Part shown: positions 1-10,787 of the stretch, one piece after another
Layout of the letters: each line of letters starts with the position of its first letter
Numbering within the stretch: position 1 is the first letter of the stretch
Origin: Ascaris suum
Lineage: Eukaryota > Nematoda > Chromadorea > Rhabditida > Ascarididae
DNA: 64,000 nt
Reading direction: 5' to 3'
Assembly (NCBI GenBank): GCA_013433145.1
Contig: CM024176.1
Coordinates: forward strand, 744,001-808,000
Position numbers and translations under genes: made by a program
The notes under the pieces: generated by a model
The model's input: only the letters and a program-made list of their open reading frames with translations
Databases searched by the model: none
What the model was told of the DNA's origin: nothing

Positions 1-172
1 AAGGGATGGTAAAAGAAAGGGGGGAAAGGAAGGGGGGGAATGATTAACATATTGGTTAGGATAATAATAGTGACGCACATAGTTTGCGTAATGCGTTGCG
101 TTGCGTACAGCAAGATTTTTTTTTTCGTTTTAGCAACGCGTTGCGTTTGCATTGGTGGTTGGTTGGGTGCAG

Positions 173-254
173 CACGCAAGCACGTTCTACTTCCTGAAGT
201 CAACAATTGGGTACATGGACGCTGCTGCCACAAAATTCACTGACGGCGCTCAAG
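173..254 (+). CDS. candidate internal exon, unknown protein
   Basis: The segment follows an AG acceptor (GGTTGGGTGCAG) and ends at a near-consensus donor (CTCAAG/GTAAAT). It is open in the frame starting at 173 and ends after the first base of a codon. The 27 complete codons read HASTFYFLKST then IGYMDAAATKFTDGAQ. The phase (one base left over) is what the first recognised GYF exon at 5293 needs, but about 5 kb lies between, so a direct link is only a possibility. No family is recognised. It could also be the end of a gene lying mostly to the left of the window. The call rests on the splice sites and peptide composition, not on homology. Confidence 0.35.
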
Positions 255-1690
255 GTAAATAAATATACTATTTGTTATATTTATTGCTTTTAATTCTGAG
301 TGGTAGTGGGGAGCTGTCAACATGCTGTAGTTTTTTTCTTTTTTTAATACTTGAGAATAAAGGTAGGCCCGAACGCATTACCTGGCAACTCATTACGCTT
401 CATATGAGGTGATACATGCATTCGGTTTTGTTCTACGTAAAAGCTGTTTGGGCTCGCGGAGTTCACAACTTTTTAAATCAGGTAAACTCGAAGGGAATCT
501 TTGGGAAGGAGTAAGGCTTTTATTTTATTTTTGCAATTTTTTAAAAGGATATGCATTTGTGAGACGAGCGGCTTGTATTCGAAGAGCATTGATGAGGGGA
601 GTAAATCCGAGGAAATACACAATTCATCGTTCTCAAATTATCATTGACCTTTAATTTACCTGCACCTTTTTCCGATTTTAGCATCAAGGTGGCTTATATT
701 CGATGAGATTATAGTGTTCATACCTTTCTAAAATAGGTATTTGTTTAAAGATGAGCCTGTAGAGAGGGTAAGGTTTGTCCACGGGGAAATAGCGTCACTT
801 TCCATCCCATCTGATAGTGCATTTTCTACTAATTTTCGTGATACAGTACGGTTTGAGGGCTTAATGAGGGCATAGGGCATATGTGTTACAACGGTTACGA
901 ATAGTGTACGCCGATATCAATCAGAGGGTACCGCCGGAGCTGTCTCCGACTTCGCCACATGCCAAATCCAATTCTACAACCTACACTGGATCACTTCACG
1001 CTGCAAAAGATAAACACCTTCGCTTGAAGATATAGGCACAGCTATGTTAAACCGGATTTTGCAACTGCGTTGTTTCGTTTTTTTTCCGGTGCTACGTTCG
1101 AGGAAGAATAAGCCCGGCAATGTGTTGGTAATTTGGTGGACTGCTCGCTGTTCAATTATCGGTGCATCTTTGTTGTTGGATGGGGGTGGGATTAGTGGGT
1201 CAGCGCTTCCCCCTCCTTGCAACTTAATTTTTTTTTGCGAAACGTTTTCAGGGATTTTTTTAGACTCATTATTCGGTTCCAATGTTCTTCGATGATGGTA
1301 CGATTTATGAAGTTGTTTGCGAAATTTTTGCTTAATGTGAATGCTGTAATTACTTGCACTTTGTACAATAAGGTGGCCACACTTTTTCTACTGTTTATGT
1401 ATGGTTCGTATCGGCGAAATGGCTTATGATGAGGATATATCTGTTTGCATGGTGTAATAACGATCGGGGACTCGCTAGGTAATACCGGCAGTATGTGGTG
1501 ACCGTTAAGTTCACAAGCTTCAAAAATAGTTCTAGGCAACGGTGCCCCACCGTATGGATTCAAAATTTGCTTTCATTTTGCATCAGTTGAGTTACATTTT
1601 GCGACCGATATAGTAGTAGGTAAGAATTTTTTGTAGAAAATTTGCATAAATGATGGACTTATTAAAATATTAATGAGACACTGTGCTGCT

Positions 1691-1732
1691 TTACTATTTG
1701 TTTGTAATTATGGAACCGGTTGGTCTGATGAG
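1691..1732 (+). repeat. dispersed short repeat, copy 1
   Basis: The core GGAACCGGTTGGTCTGATGA, preceded by a TTACTATTTGTTTGTAATTAT-like stretch, recurs twice at 47330-47406, more than 45 kb away. The left flank is also conserved (TTA-TATTTGTT before the core), so the shared unit is about 40 bases and not just the core word. The element is unidentified. It could be a fragment of a short interspersed or foldback element. Confidence 0.6.
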
Positions 1733-3895
1733 CATATTTGCAACAGTGCATATATAATTTGATCTCCTGGCGTATTATCATGTTGGCTTTTTTTTTTGAA
1801 GGGATAAATAAGCAATTTTAAAACAAGTTCGACGGGTGGTCTAGTGCTGTGTTATGTCGTGTAGATTTTTAAAGTTGTGTTGAAACAACTGCATTCATTC
1901 CGCAGTAGTGGGATATGCAGTGCTTTTATCGGGATGGAGGATCTATTTTTTGCGCCACTTTCGTATGGGTTCTCGACATTGATGCAGAGGCATTTACACA
2001 GTCTTTAGTAGCGGTCGATTCGCTGAAGTTTGCGTTATATTTTCTTCTATTTATTCATTCCTTTATTTGCATATCTATTTGTTTATTGTTTTTTTTAACT
2101 TCCGGAAATGGGGGATGGGGAATTATATAAAAAGTATGTGAAGATGAAGATGCCACAGGCAAGTAGGCATCCAGTAAGTCGTTGCAGCGATAATGCAAAG
2201 GTGGAAAAGAGTGTGCCTTAATTCGAAAGATGGAATGGATGCATTAACGATGCCCGAGGGAAGCAGATTGATGCCCTTTTTATTGCTGAATGTTTTAAAT
2301 TTATTTCTGATGATCGGCACCACCCATCTGTCAATAGAATTGTCTATTAAGTTGCAGAAGGTGTTGAACTTTGTATTCTTTTAATTTAGTTGGTGCCATA
2401 GAAAAGTGATTCTAATTTTTCTGTAACTACGAAGGGTTAGGATTGAGTGTACCGCAGCACTAATTTTTGCAGCAATTGGCTTCCGTAGATTTGAGGATTT
2501 TTCAACTGTCTTTTTTGCATTTGTAAGTGAAATGGGATGTTTTTGCGTTTTTTAGACTCATAGAGGAGTAGGAGGCTATAGTATTGATGTCTGGAGTGCA
2601 GGGTGTCACGCTTGTCTTGGAGGATATATCCTGTAACGTATCACAAATCGCTGTCTAGAATATAGGAGTGAAATTTTGTATGCTGGGAAACGCAATACCC
2701 GCTTTGCATGTCTGCTGGGTTTTTCGTATCGTCTTTCTTTTTGCGTTTGGTGGTGCATCGCTTTTAAAAGTGCATCGGAAGACGACGTTCATTTCTGTTA
2801 TTGCAGTAGGTAGAATATCCTCTCGCTTTTTATTGCAGAACTCTATCTCATGATTGAGGTGATGTTGTCTCATTGCTGTAAATTCTATAGGCGTTTCCCA
2901 CTGTCACGAAAGCGGTGTATTTTTCCATCTTCACAAAAGTTGTTAATTGAAGCTGAAAGAGGTAGAAAGGTACGCCGGGAAGGCTGTCATGATTTACTCA
3001 TGATTTACGCTCTTACATTTAAGCCTGTCAGGCTAGCCGGCTGCCCAATAACGCAGAAATTTGCAAAGCAGAAGATTGCATGTTTTTCACGAAACTGTCC
3101 GTGCGTGAATGTTTGGAACCAGACGTTCGTTTTGGGCCATACTTAGCCAACAACAAAACGGGTTTTATTTGCATATTTTGTGCTAGGTTGCAGTTGTTTT
3201 GTTGCATTTGACAAGTTTCAGTGACTCATGTATAACAGAGTGAGTCATCGAGATCGGAGTAGCTGGTCGTCCTTTTGTGGATTATACTAATGTTCCGAAC
3301 CTCAATTTCCTAGTCTTCGGAAACCTAAAGATGCCTTGCTGCTCGGGGAAACGGATCATGCCTCCACCCTTTGCAGACAGGTGTTGTACCTCCGCTGTCT
3401 TAGATTGTATTCGCCAGTTTTGTAGCTGTAACCTTTGCGGTACATGAATTGGAAATCGGGCACACACATGCAAGCGTGCAAAACTGATTGCTATAAGGTT
3501 ATAGTAATGATATGTAAAGATGCGCAAGGTGGTGTAATAATGATAAGCAGAGATGTGCAAGAAATGGAATATGCGATCGGAAGTGAAGTTTCTCCATATT
3601 GATAAGCGGTGTACTTGTACTTGTTGAAGACGATCGTTGATCATTATTGTTTATCAATTGGCTAAAAATGTTTCCAGAAATCACCCATATGAAGTGCTCT
3701 TGTTGACTGTTTTTTGTTACGAGAAAGGGACCGCTGAATCCATTGATGATTATTCGATTGAAATGAGCAGATTTATACCAGACGTTGAAGGGCTAAGTGA
3801 TTATCTGATACTTGGTTGAAGTTTACTAGCCTTCGCAGAATTTGAGAGAAATGATTTACTACTTTGCTGCCAAATTTGTTTAATTTGAGTGAAGG

Positions 3896-3934
3896 TGGGG
3901 GTGGGGGGGGGGAGGGAGAAGGAGGGGGTAAGTG
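3896..3934 (+). repeat. poly-G/purine tract
   Basis: A G-rich run with T and A interruptions is followed by GGAGGGAGAAGGAGGGGG. It is one of a series of G-tracts with GA-rich 3' flanks spread over the window. The strand could form a G-quadruplex. Confidence 0.8.
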
Positions 3935-4812
3935 AGTGGAAGAAGGAAAAAAATGGACCTAAACATGCAGCCTGTTTGCATCTGTGCCTTTGATTTCGAC
4001 GGGATCGTCTGATATTTGTGTTTGATGCCGTAAAATCTGTCATCGATATGTTCCATAAAGAAGATTGCACGTTGCGGGGCTTTATTACTGAACATTGAAA
4101 GAAAAAAGCGACGGTTGAAGGAAGGATCTTGTGTTATGTTAGGTCAGCTAATTCAAGAAAGAAAAAAAAAATTATTTCTTTTATTTTTTTTGAAACCGAT
4201 CAAGCTTCGTATTTTTGCACGGTTTCCTTCTTTCTCCATTGCTCATTCATCCTGCACTGAGTCCTGTGCCCTCGTCTTTTTTTGCATCCGACTTCCCATC
4301 TTTCTTTGCCGTTCGTTTTATGCAACACTCTTCGTCTTCATACTGCTATCTATTCTGCATCTCCGCTTGCTGGACTCTTCATCTCATTTCCTCCATCTTT
4401 ATCGCATCCTTCTTCCTCTCTCTTCGTCCATCGTCCAATATTTGTTAGTCTGTTATATTGAAGTGGTAGTAAATGTGGAAGGAAGCTTGCGTCATTTAGG
4501 ACATCCCTGTAATCAGACTTAAATATCATGGAAAAGGGGTAACGGAAAGAGATCACGATCCATTTCAAACTTGTTATTTCATTTTTTAGATGAAATAATT
4601 GGGCATTTAATTCACTGTTGCAGTAATCATTGGGCCGAATCATACGAACAGCTAGAGATTGGCAATATTTGTTTGGCAATAGAATGATTAGTGATGGATC
4701 GTATTGAGAGAGTACTGAGAGATTAAGAGGAGATATTTGCCGTTTGCATGCTTCAATTGTCCGTTGTTTATTGATTATCTGTTAAGAATGTGTTATTTAC
4801 CTTACATGCTAC

Positions 4813-4927
4813 AGACCCATAAGGATCGTCCAGTAACACTGGCTTTGGTCTCTTGCGAGGAGGCGCTTTTATCGATATGACTGGCACGAGAACAAAATCA
4901 TTGTTCTGGGACAGTCCTTATGGGTCT
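4813..4927. repeat. inverted repeat, 19-base arms, 77-base loop
   Basis: The left arm 4813-4831 (AGACCCATAAGGATCGTCC) and right arm 4909-4927 (GGACAGTCCTTATGGGTCT) are reverse complements at 17 of 19 positions. Similarity continues a few bases further inward with an indel. The loop is relatively G+C-rich. On the minus strand the loop is an open frame ending at a good donor (TGTAAG/GTAAAT at about 4805). It may therefore hide a small minus-strand exon, a hairpin RNA, or simply a palindrome within the probable intron upstream of the GYF exons. Confidence 0.6.
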
Positions 4928-5292
4928 CGGTATTGAAGTCTGGTTTGCAGATCCTCTTTCATCCGTTTGTACCGTTTATTTTATCTGTGGTGTAGGCAAT
5001 GGTATTGCAGTATCTATTTACAATGGCAAAATATTATAGTCAAGGTGCGGCTGAGTCGTTTCCACCTACGCACTATTGCTGGGCTTACGTACAAGGTGAC
5101 TGTTGACCTAAATTGTAGCTTTGCGAACATTTTGCTCATTTTTGCTCACATATTTTTATATGTTTTCCCACCTCGGGACGTTAAAGTACATAAATTTTTT
5201 CAAAGTGGACTTTCGTTGTACTATTATGCAGATGTTGGCGACATTGTATATGAGAGTATATCGCATACATGCAGCTGCAGTTTGTTTTTCAG

Positions 5293-5397
5293 AGACGCGT
5301 TGTGGTGGTGTCTATTCGGCTGATATTATGGAAGCAGCTCGTGCGAGCCTCAACTCTCCCAAATGGTACTACAAGGGGGAGGATCATCAAATACATG
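5293..5397 (+). CDS. GYF-domain protein (GIGYF/SMY2 type), exon with domain start
   Basis: This exon encodes the residues before and at the start of a GYF domain, a fold that binds proline-rich PPG-phi peptides. In GIGYF proteins it links 4EHP/eIF4E2-type translational repression to its partners. The acceptor is GTTTTTCAG at 5292 and the donor GT is at 5398. The first two bases complete a codon begun upstream, and the last base (G, 5397) begins a codon finished at 7350-7351. The reading includes SADIMEAARASLNSPKWYYK then GEDHQIHG. It supplies the domain's first Trp and Tyr (W-Y-Y) and, across the splice, the G of the GPY motif. The Y-to-GPY spacing is eight residues, as in SMY2/GIGYF domains, but the residue usually Asp there reads Gly. 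The upstream exon is not identified. Confidence 0.88.
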
Positions 5398-7349
5398 GTT
5401 ATTTTACTTTTTTTCCCCTTTATTCTTCTGATAATTTCCAGCATAGCGATTTTCAACGGATGAGGACGGGTTAGGTGTGTGTTTGCAGAACATCTTTGAT
5501 TTATGATATGGTGGATGTGACTGAAAGAAAAAAGAACGGTAAAGTACAGAGGCCGATGAACTTGAGTTGTAGTATGCATGTGTGATACCTATTATGGTCG
5601 TATTTCTTGAAGTATCAGGAAACGATAAGAGTGCGCTAAACTCAAGTGCTTTTCTGAATTCAAGTTCCAAGTTTTTTCTAGCATCACTATGGAATCGCCT
5701 CGATCTCGAGGAGTTTTGAAGCTTTCCGTCCACACATAAAAAGGAAGAAACCCTTAGTTTATATAATGCAAGGGTTAGGTTTTTTTCGTTTTATCTACTG
5801 CCTCAAAATGGAAAGTTGCTTTGCAACGGTGGATTTACTCGTGACTTGCTTTATAGGCTTAAGAAGTTGATCTGTACCTGGTTTTTTTGGACATGGAGAG
5901 TGGGCCTTAAAAAGTGATCATAAAGCCTAGGATATCTGTGACTTCTGCCAGGAACTTTATATTTGTACTTTTAGAGGTAGATGGTGAACCCACATCAATC
6001 GCTTTCTCTGCGTCGTTTAAGACTCATTTAATTTCACTCCTCCTCTGCATTTTTGCAGCAGTATCCTACGTTTTATCTTACTGCCGCAACTTGAAAGGTG
6101 GATTATTTGATCTCGGAACCTGGTCGATATGGGCGCTTTGTTCGTTCTGTTGGTGCCTTGACCCCTTTACAGCACCTTGTATTCCCCTGTTTGTTGTGTA
6201 GGTTTGAAACCAGTAGTTTACATCATGTTTTGTATGGGGGTATTATGCTCTCGTTGTCTCGCACGAAGGTATGCATTTGCACGCTTGAGAGACAGCTTCC
6301 GGTTTGTTTATTGATCGGTTTTGTTAGCGTGAGGTGAAATGAAGTTAAAGAATGGCTGTTCTTTGCCTCATCAGAGATCACTTGATCTTGCTAACGCTTT
6401 CAGTGTGTCAACAGACGCAACGCGTGGACGTTGGGATTTTTTTGCTTTTGGTTGGGGAGGGGGGGGGGGGGGGGGAAGGAGAAGTGGAAATGGAGAGGGA
6501 AGTCTTTGGGGTTGCGTTTGTTTTTCTCAGTCTCTCTACTTTTCTTTCCTCTCTCTCTCTTTCTTCGCTGTTCTTCGCAAGGCGCTAGTTTCATTTAGAC
6601 CATAGCGAACTGGCTATTATTACAGAATGCATTGAGGTGAGCAAATCGTTCAAATCAATTGCATCGCACGGTTTAAGAAATCGTTTTAGCGGTCTTGTAA
6701 TGTCTAGGCTTACTCATGCGTAGTGATGTCATAAGATGCTATTCCTTCTGCTTCGTCCGATTAGAACCTTTTGAAGGCATTTTCAGACAATTTCTACGGA
6801 TAAAAATGTTATTACTAATTTTGTTATAAATAATTAGTAGATGCAAGGTGATTATATGCGAGCTTTTATTGTTATTGAAAAACCTCTGAATTCAATGAGT
6901 TGCAGAAATGCTGGAACCAGGTAAATATTAGGCACTGAGAAGAGTTGAAAACTCAGGGAAATTTAAGGAAATTTTGGTTCGAAAACACGAAATTTTGAGC
7001 ACTACGGATATTTTCTTCAGTTAATTCAAGGCTCATTATATAAGAGTCGCTCGACTAGGACTGTACTTGTTGATTTTTCCATTCAAAGTTCAATTTCACT
7101 ATATGGAAATTCGTCTGCAAAAAGTTTCTCAGGTATTGAGCCCTAAAATTCTTTGGAAATTGGGGACGAAGAAGTTTATGTGTGATCTGGACTAGGGTCG
7201 CTGTGATCATTTTCTTATCTGTGGAATGGAGGTCGTCGAGCGGCTTCATTGCGACCTGTACTTACTATTTCTTTTTTTCTCAGCCGTTCTTGAAAAGCAA
7301 ACTGCACTTGCCTTGAGGTATCTTACCATATCGTAGTATATTTTTTGAG
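5398..7349 (+). other. intron of the GYF gene
   Basis: The 1952-base interval starts GTTATT and ends TTTTTTGAG. The acceptor has G at -3, which is unusual. Removing it restores the GYF signature in frame, which is the best evidence for it. It contains a 17-base poly-G tract (6459-6475) with a purine-rich flank. It also contains open frames on both strands near 5404-5733 that look equally coding-like and are left uncalled. Confidence 0.8.
6459..6475 (+). repeat. poly-G tract, 17 bases
   Basis: There are seventeen consecutive G, followed by AAGGAGAAGTGGAAATGGAG. Such long G runs are rare by chance in AT-rich DNA. It lies within the first GYF intron on the transcribed gene's sense strand. Confidence 0.9.
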
Positions 7350-7480
7350 GGCCTTACTCGTCAACGGAGATGCTAAGGTGGTGCAGAGCGGGTTATTTCG
7401 CCGAATCAATGCCGTTGCGCACTGAAGGTGAAGATCGATTCCATACGCTGGCCGAATGGACGCGGTATGCCAACGGACAG
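7350..7480 (+). CDS. GYF-domain protein, core GYF-domain exon
   Basis: This exon carries the heart of the GYF domain. With the G from the previous exon it reads GPYSSTEMLRWCRAGYF, matching G-P-[FY]-x4-M-x2-W-x3-G-Y-F exactly. It is followed by AESMPLRTEGEDRFHTLAEW, where the basic-acidic strand and the F-x-x-L helix start match the usual L-x-[VL]-[RK]-x-x-x-[DE]-x-x-F-x-x-L layout. It ends YANGQ, and the next exon begins NPF, so the conserved G-x-x-PF-type end of the domain spans the splice. The donor is CGGACAG/GTTAGT and the exon ends in phase 0. The GYF hydrophobic pocket residues (Trp, Gly-Tyr-Phe) are all present, so the domain should bind proline-rich ligands. Confidence 0.93.
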
Positions 7481-8571
7481 GTTAGTGATGTTTGTTGTGA
7501 GTTGGGAATAATAAAAAGAAGAGGGGAGTTCGTTCCCCCTGCAGAATATTTTTGGTGTGAATTCAAGTAATCTTCATTGGTCTCTGGATGACCTGAATTC
7601 ACATCAGTGATCACCGGAGATTGCATTTAGTCAAGGCTTTAAGGTATTCACCTATGATTGAGTAAGTGGATGTTGTTGTATAAGATGCTTGGGGTGATGC
7701 ATCGTCTAGTGTTAAATTACTGCGAAGAATCATGTATTGTGAACAGTGTTTTTGGTTGTTTGAATAAATGAATATTCTCAGATTCACCGGGTTACAGTGT
7801 CTCTTTCTTCCTGAAGTTTTTATTGCAGTTAGTTGATTTTTGGTTTTATTTCAATCTTAACCTGTGGATTTATGTGCCTATAGGTTCGTGAAATTTCTTA
7901 AGCTGTTCATGAGATGCGTCATATTTTTCTTTTCTTTTTTTTTGTGAAAACTATTTCCTCTTTTTATTTCTTGTTGGTTCTTAGTGATCATTGCAGCGGT
8001 GAGAAGGCGAAGTTTCGATCTTTGGAGAGAGTTTCGAAAACTGTTTATAAGATTGTTTTAAAGTATCTTAGAACTGTGGTTGAGGATTGATATGTCATTA
8101 TCTTTTATCCTTGATTTAGGGGTTATTTTGATTGGCGGTGTAGTCTGTCAACTCCTGTATCTTGTGCACTCTGCCAACTTGTCCAAAAAATGCTTTGATT
8201 TATGATGACGAAGAGAAGGGGCGTAATGTCAGAGGTTATAAGCAGCAAAAAATACATTCGTGCTCGGCACAAATTCTGCAACAAAAAGATCTACGAAGTG
8301 AGGAATGTTTAACTAGAAAGAGTTGTTTGCTTGTTTGTTTGTTCATTTATTTAGCTTTTCTTTACCGGTCAGGAAATTTCCGTATTCCTTGTGCGCGAGG
8401 TCGAATTTGTTTTGACTATTGATTGGCTCATTTTGGCTTCGATTGAATAAAAGTATCATCCCTTCTATCTCATCTCTCATCCACCTTTCTTGTGCTGTGG
8501 AGAAAAATAGGTGCTGTAAGATGAACAGCTGCGTGATGCTGAGAAGATGTCATGTTTTATTTTATTTACAG
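7481..8571 (+). other. intron of the GYF gene
   Basis: The 1091-base interval starts GTTAGT and ends TTTATTTACAG. It is phase 0 on both sides. It is T-rich on the sense strand and has no other recognised feature. Confidence 0.85.
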
Positions 8572-8945
8572 AATCCTTTTCTCACGTTGGTGAATACATT
8601 CGATGAATTGGTGAATCTCTCGATGAGTATGCATCTATCGCAGCTGATTCTGACGCCGGCGAGAGTACCACCTCCTGCTGGACCCTTTGTCGTTATGCCA
8701 CCTCCGACGGCCGCATCCGCCCCACCTGCCTCGCTCGGTGGCTTTTCTCCGGTGCAGGCGGCGCCCAGCTTTATCGCTGCTTATCCGCCAAATCCTTTAG
8801 TATTGCCCCCGCCGACGGTCGCCGCCGTCCACCAACCCTTTTCACAACCCCGAGCGAGCCGGTCGATGAGTTACCTTCAAGCGCCAGCAATACGCCCGAC
8901 GATACAGAATGCGCGTGGATCGCGAACGGCTGTGTTCGAAATGAG
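8572..8945 (+). CDS. GYF-domain protein, exon after the domain, proline-rich
   Basis: The acceptor is ATTTACAG at 8571 and the donor is ATGAG/GTATGTG at 8946. The frame continues in phase 0 from the GYF exon and ends after two bases of a codon. The first residues (NPFLTLVNTFDELVN) complete the GYF domain. The remainder is Pro/Ala-rich, with PPPAGPF, MPPPTAASAPPASLGG, YPPNPLVLPPPT and SQPRASRSMSYLQ segments. This composition is typical of the linker after the domain in GIGYF proteins. The DNA is clearly richer in G+C than its surroundings. The PPAGPF-type motif resembles a GYF ligand, so intramolecular or dimer contacts are conceivable, but this is speculative. Confidence 0.9.
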
Positions 8946-9060
8946 GTATGTGTTGTGTGTGCTTATTTGAGTTGATGCGAGCAGTTTGAATCTATGCGTA
9001 GCCATTGGGCATTGAATGTGTTCAGGTGTGGCAATGAAGTTTTTGTAAGTGTTTTTGGAA

Positions 9061-9099
9061 GAGGGGGGAGGAGGAAGGAAGGAGAAGGAGGGGGATGGA
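9061..9099 (+). repeat. purine-only tract (G/A)
   Basis: Nearly uninterrupted G and A follow, with GAGGGGGGAGGAGGAAGGAA at the start. It is the same type of sequence that flanks the poly-G tracts elsewhere in the window. Confidence 0.7.
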
Positions 9100-9697
9100 A
9101 TTATTGTGGCTAGTGCAGTTTTGTTCTTAGCAGTTATTCAGCAGTAAATTAATATGTAATTTTTGGCTTCCAGTTAATTAATATCGGGATCGCGGATTAC
9201 TCTCGACAGGTGTCTCAAGAATACTCGTTTCCGGATTTGCGGCTTTTTATAAGGATTTTGATTAATGTTACATTGGCTTTTTCATATTGATTGAGATATC
9301 GCTTATTTGGGTACTTTCTTTTCAAGGTGCGGAATGTGAGTATTGAAAATGAAGCTGTTAATTTAATGAATAGTGATTGTATATAGCTGAGTATAGGAAT
9401 TGTCATTGAGGTGAATCCTAGGATACATCTTGAATTAATTTAATGAGTGATGTCCCCTATCGGATTGTGGCTTTTCAATTTCCACTCTTTCATATCGCCT
9501 CTCACCTGGTCCAGTTCAAGTATAGAGTGTTGTTAGTGATGGTACCACCTTCGTCAGATTGGTGAAGATAGATGATAATCGATCATAGGCTGCAGAAAGG
9601 ATCTCGAACTTATTTTGAACAGTTTGATTTAGAAGTTGTGCAACTGCGACCTCCTAGTAAGTTCATCATCGAAGAGTTTGCTTGTTGCTGTCCGCAG

Positions 9698-9770
9698 GTA
9701 TGAATCACGGAGTTATCTTTTGAAGTATTATGGTCTACAAATCCGTCAACAAGGTTCCTTAAAAGTTTGA
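9698..9770 (+). CDS. candidate next exon of the GYF gene, with stop
   Basis: A pyrimidine-rich acceptor (TTGCTGTCCGCAG) precedes 9698. Joining the two leftover bases AG from 8944-8945 to its first G gives Arg. The frame then continues YESRSYLLKYYGLQIRQQGSLKV to a TGA at 9768-9770. The phase agrees with the preceding exon, but there is no homology to confirm it. GIGYF proteins are usually much longer, so a stop here would imply a short isoform or protein. Alternatively, splicing continues from CAACAAG/GTTCCT. Confidence 0.3.
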
Positions 9771-9910
9771 GTGTTAAGGGTTCGATGACAACATTCGAAA
9801 AATGTATGGGCACCGAGGAGGCACCGTGGTGTGATAAGCGTGATAAGGCCAACGATCCTATTGCGCATGCCACACGCCGAAATGTTGGCGTACAAACGTC
9901 TGGGCGCAAG
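9704..9910 (+). CDS. candidate exon in another frame, ends NVGVQTSGRK
   Basis: A frame open from 9704 ends ANDPIAHATRRNVGVQTSGR-K at 9910, where a GT follows (GTTTTTTT). If unspliced, it reaches TAA at 9920. The [KR]-N-V-G-V-Q-T style is common in metazoan regulatory proteins. Its true start is unclear because no acceptor inside is convincing. It overlaps the 9698-9770 reading in another frame, so at most one of the two is likely complete. The minus strand is also open here (9610-9909). Confidence 0.3.
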
Positions 9911-10650
9911 GTTTTTTTCTAATTTTACAGTTTTATTAGCTTCTTGGCTTTTTCAAAATGATCCTCCTCCGATTCTTCGTTTCCTCTTCTGGTTTTTCGT
10001 TTCTTTTTCCCTGCTGCATTTTTCGTCTATTTCAATACTTAATTTCGTTTTTTTTTTCGTTTTTCACACGCGGAAATTGGATAATGTGTGAGCAGTAGTT
10101 CATTTCCTTCCCCCTCTCCTGCAATCAATTTTTGCATAGGCGGAAGTAGAAATGAAATATTTAAGTGCTTAGATGGTGCGTTCATCACACATCCTTTTTG
10201 ATAGAGATTTTCATAGATCTTCAGAACAACGTGATCTCTATTGTGCGACTCTTGCAGGCGTTCTCAAGAACGGATTTTTTAATCTAGTTTTAAGTACGCT
10301 TGTGTGGCAGGTTCTTATCCATTGTTTATATCGTTGAGCGTTGTAAGGGTTATTGCTTGGAGGGTTTACAGAAACTGTAGTAATGCTTTGAATGTTTATC
10401 AAGAACTTTTTTCGAATCAATGTGGAGCGGAGGAGAGGGAGTGTATTTATGCAGTTTAACTTTAATAAGTGCCCAAATTTCAGTTTCGACTTTCATTTCA
10501 GTTACTGAAAATCTAGGCACGAATCGACGCTTGGTCATAGATTTGTGCGTTTATGTCCGATAAACACTGAAAGTGGAACTACTTGTTTAACACTATTTTT
10601 TGTGTCGATTACACTTATTATTATTATCACGTCCTAAATGGTGCTCTCAG

Positions 10651-10744
10651 GATGAAGAGTTATGCAAAATTATGAGGGAGGGAGGCTTGGAATCAGCAAG
10701 GGTGAGTAAGAAGGGCGATGGGAGGGTCCTGTTGGAATTATATG
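10651..10744 (+). CDS. candidate exon, unknown protein
   Basis: It follows GGTGCTCTCAG and reads DEELCKIMREGGLESARVSK then KGDGRVLLELY. Two strong donors compete: AGG/GTGAGT at 10702 and TATG/GTAAGT at 10745. With the second, a 43-base intron (10745-10787, ending TTTAAG) joins in frame to the next candidate exon. No family is recognised. It could be a 3' part of the GYF gene or a separate gene. Confidence 0.4.
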
Positions 10745-10787
10745 GTAAGTATGTTTCTGTATTCAACAAGCATTATTTATGTTTAAG

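Larger units (their letters stand above)
255..4812. other. no assignable gene; T/G-rich possible intron or upstream DNA
   Basis: I see no recognisable protein family here. The + strand is T- and G-rich with many TTGCAG words, as expected for intronic DNA transcribed to the right. Several moderately long open frames occur on both strands, for example minus 974-1282, minus 1192-1563, minus 2655-2873 and plus 409-654. Sense and antisense readings look equally plausible, so none is called. The stretch also contains one copy of a dispersed repeat (1691-1732) and a G-rich tract (3896-3911). Confidence 0.5.

Noticed and set aside
4115..4522. 135-codon frame rich in Leu, Phe and Ser
   Set aside because: It is a translation of a pyrimidine-rich stretch (TTCTTCCTCTC type) and shows no motif or splice support.
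6339..6605. 88-codon frame with Gly run in the first GYF intron
   Set aside because: The frame passes through the G17 tract and GA-rich flank inside an intron supported by the GYF signature.
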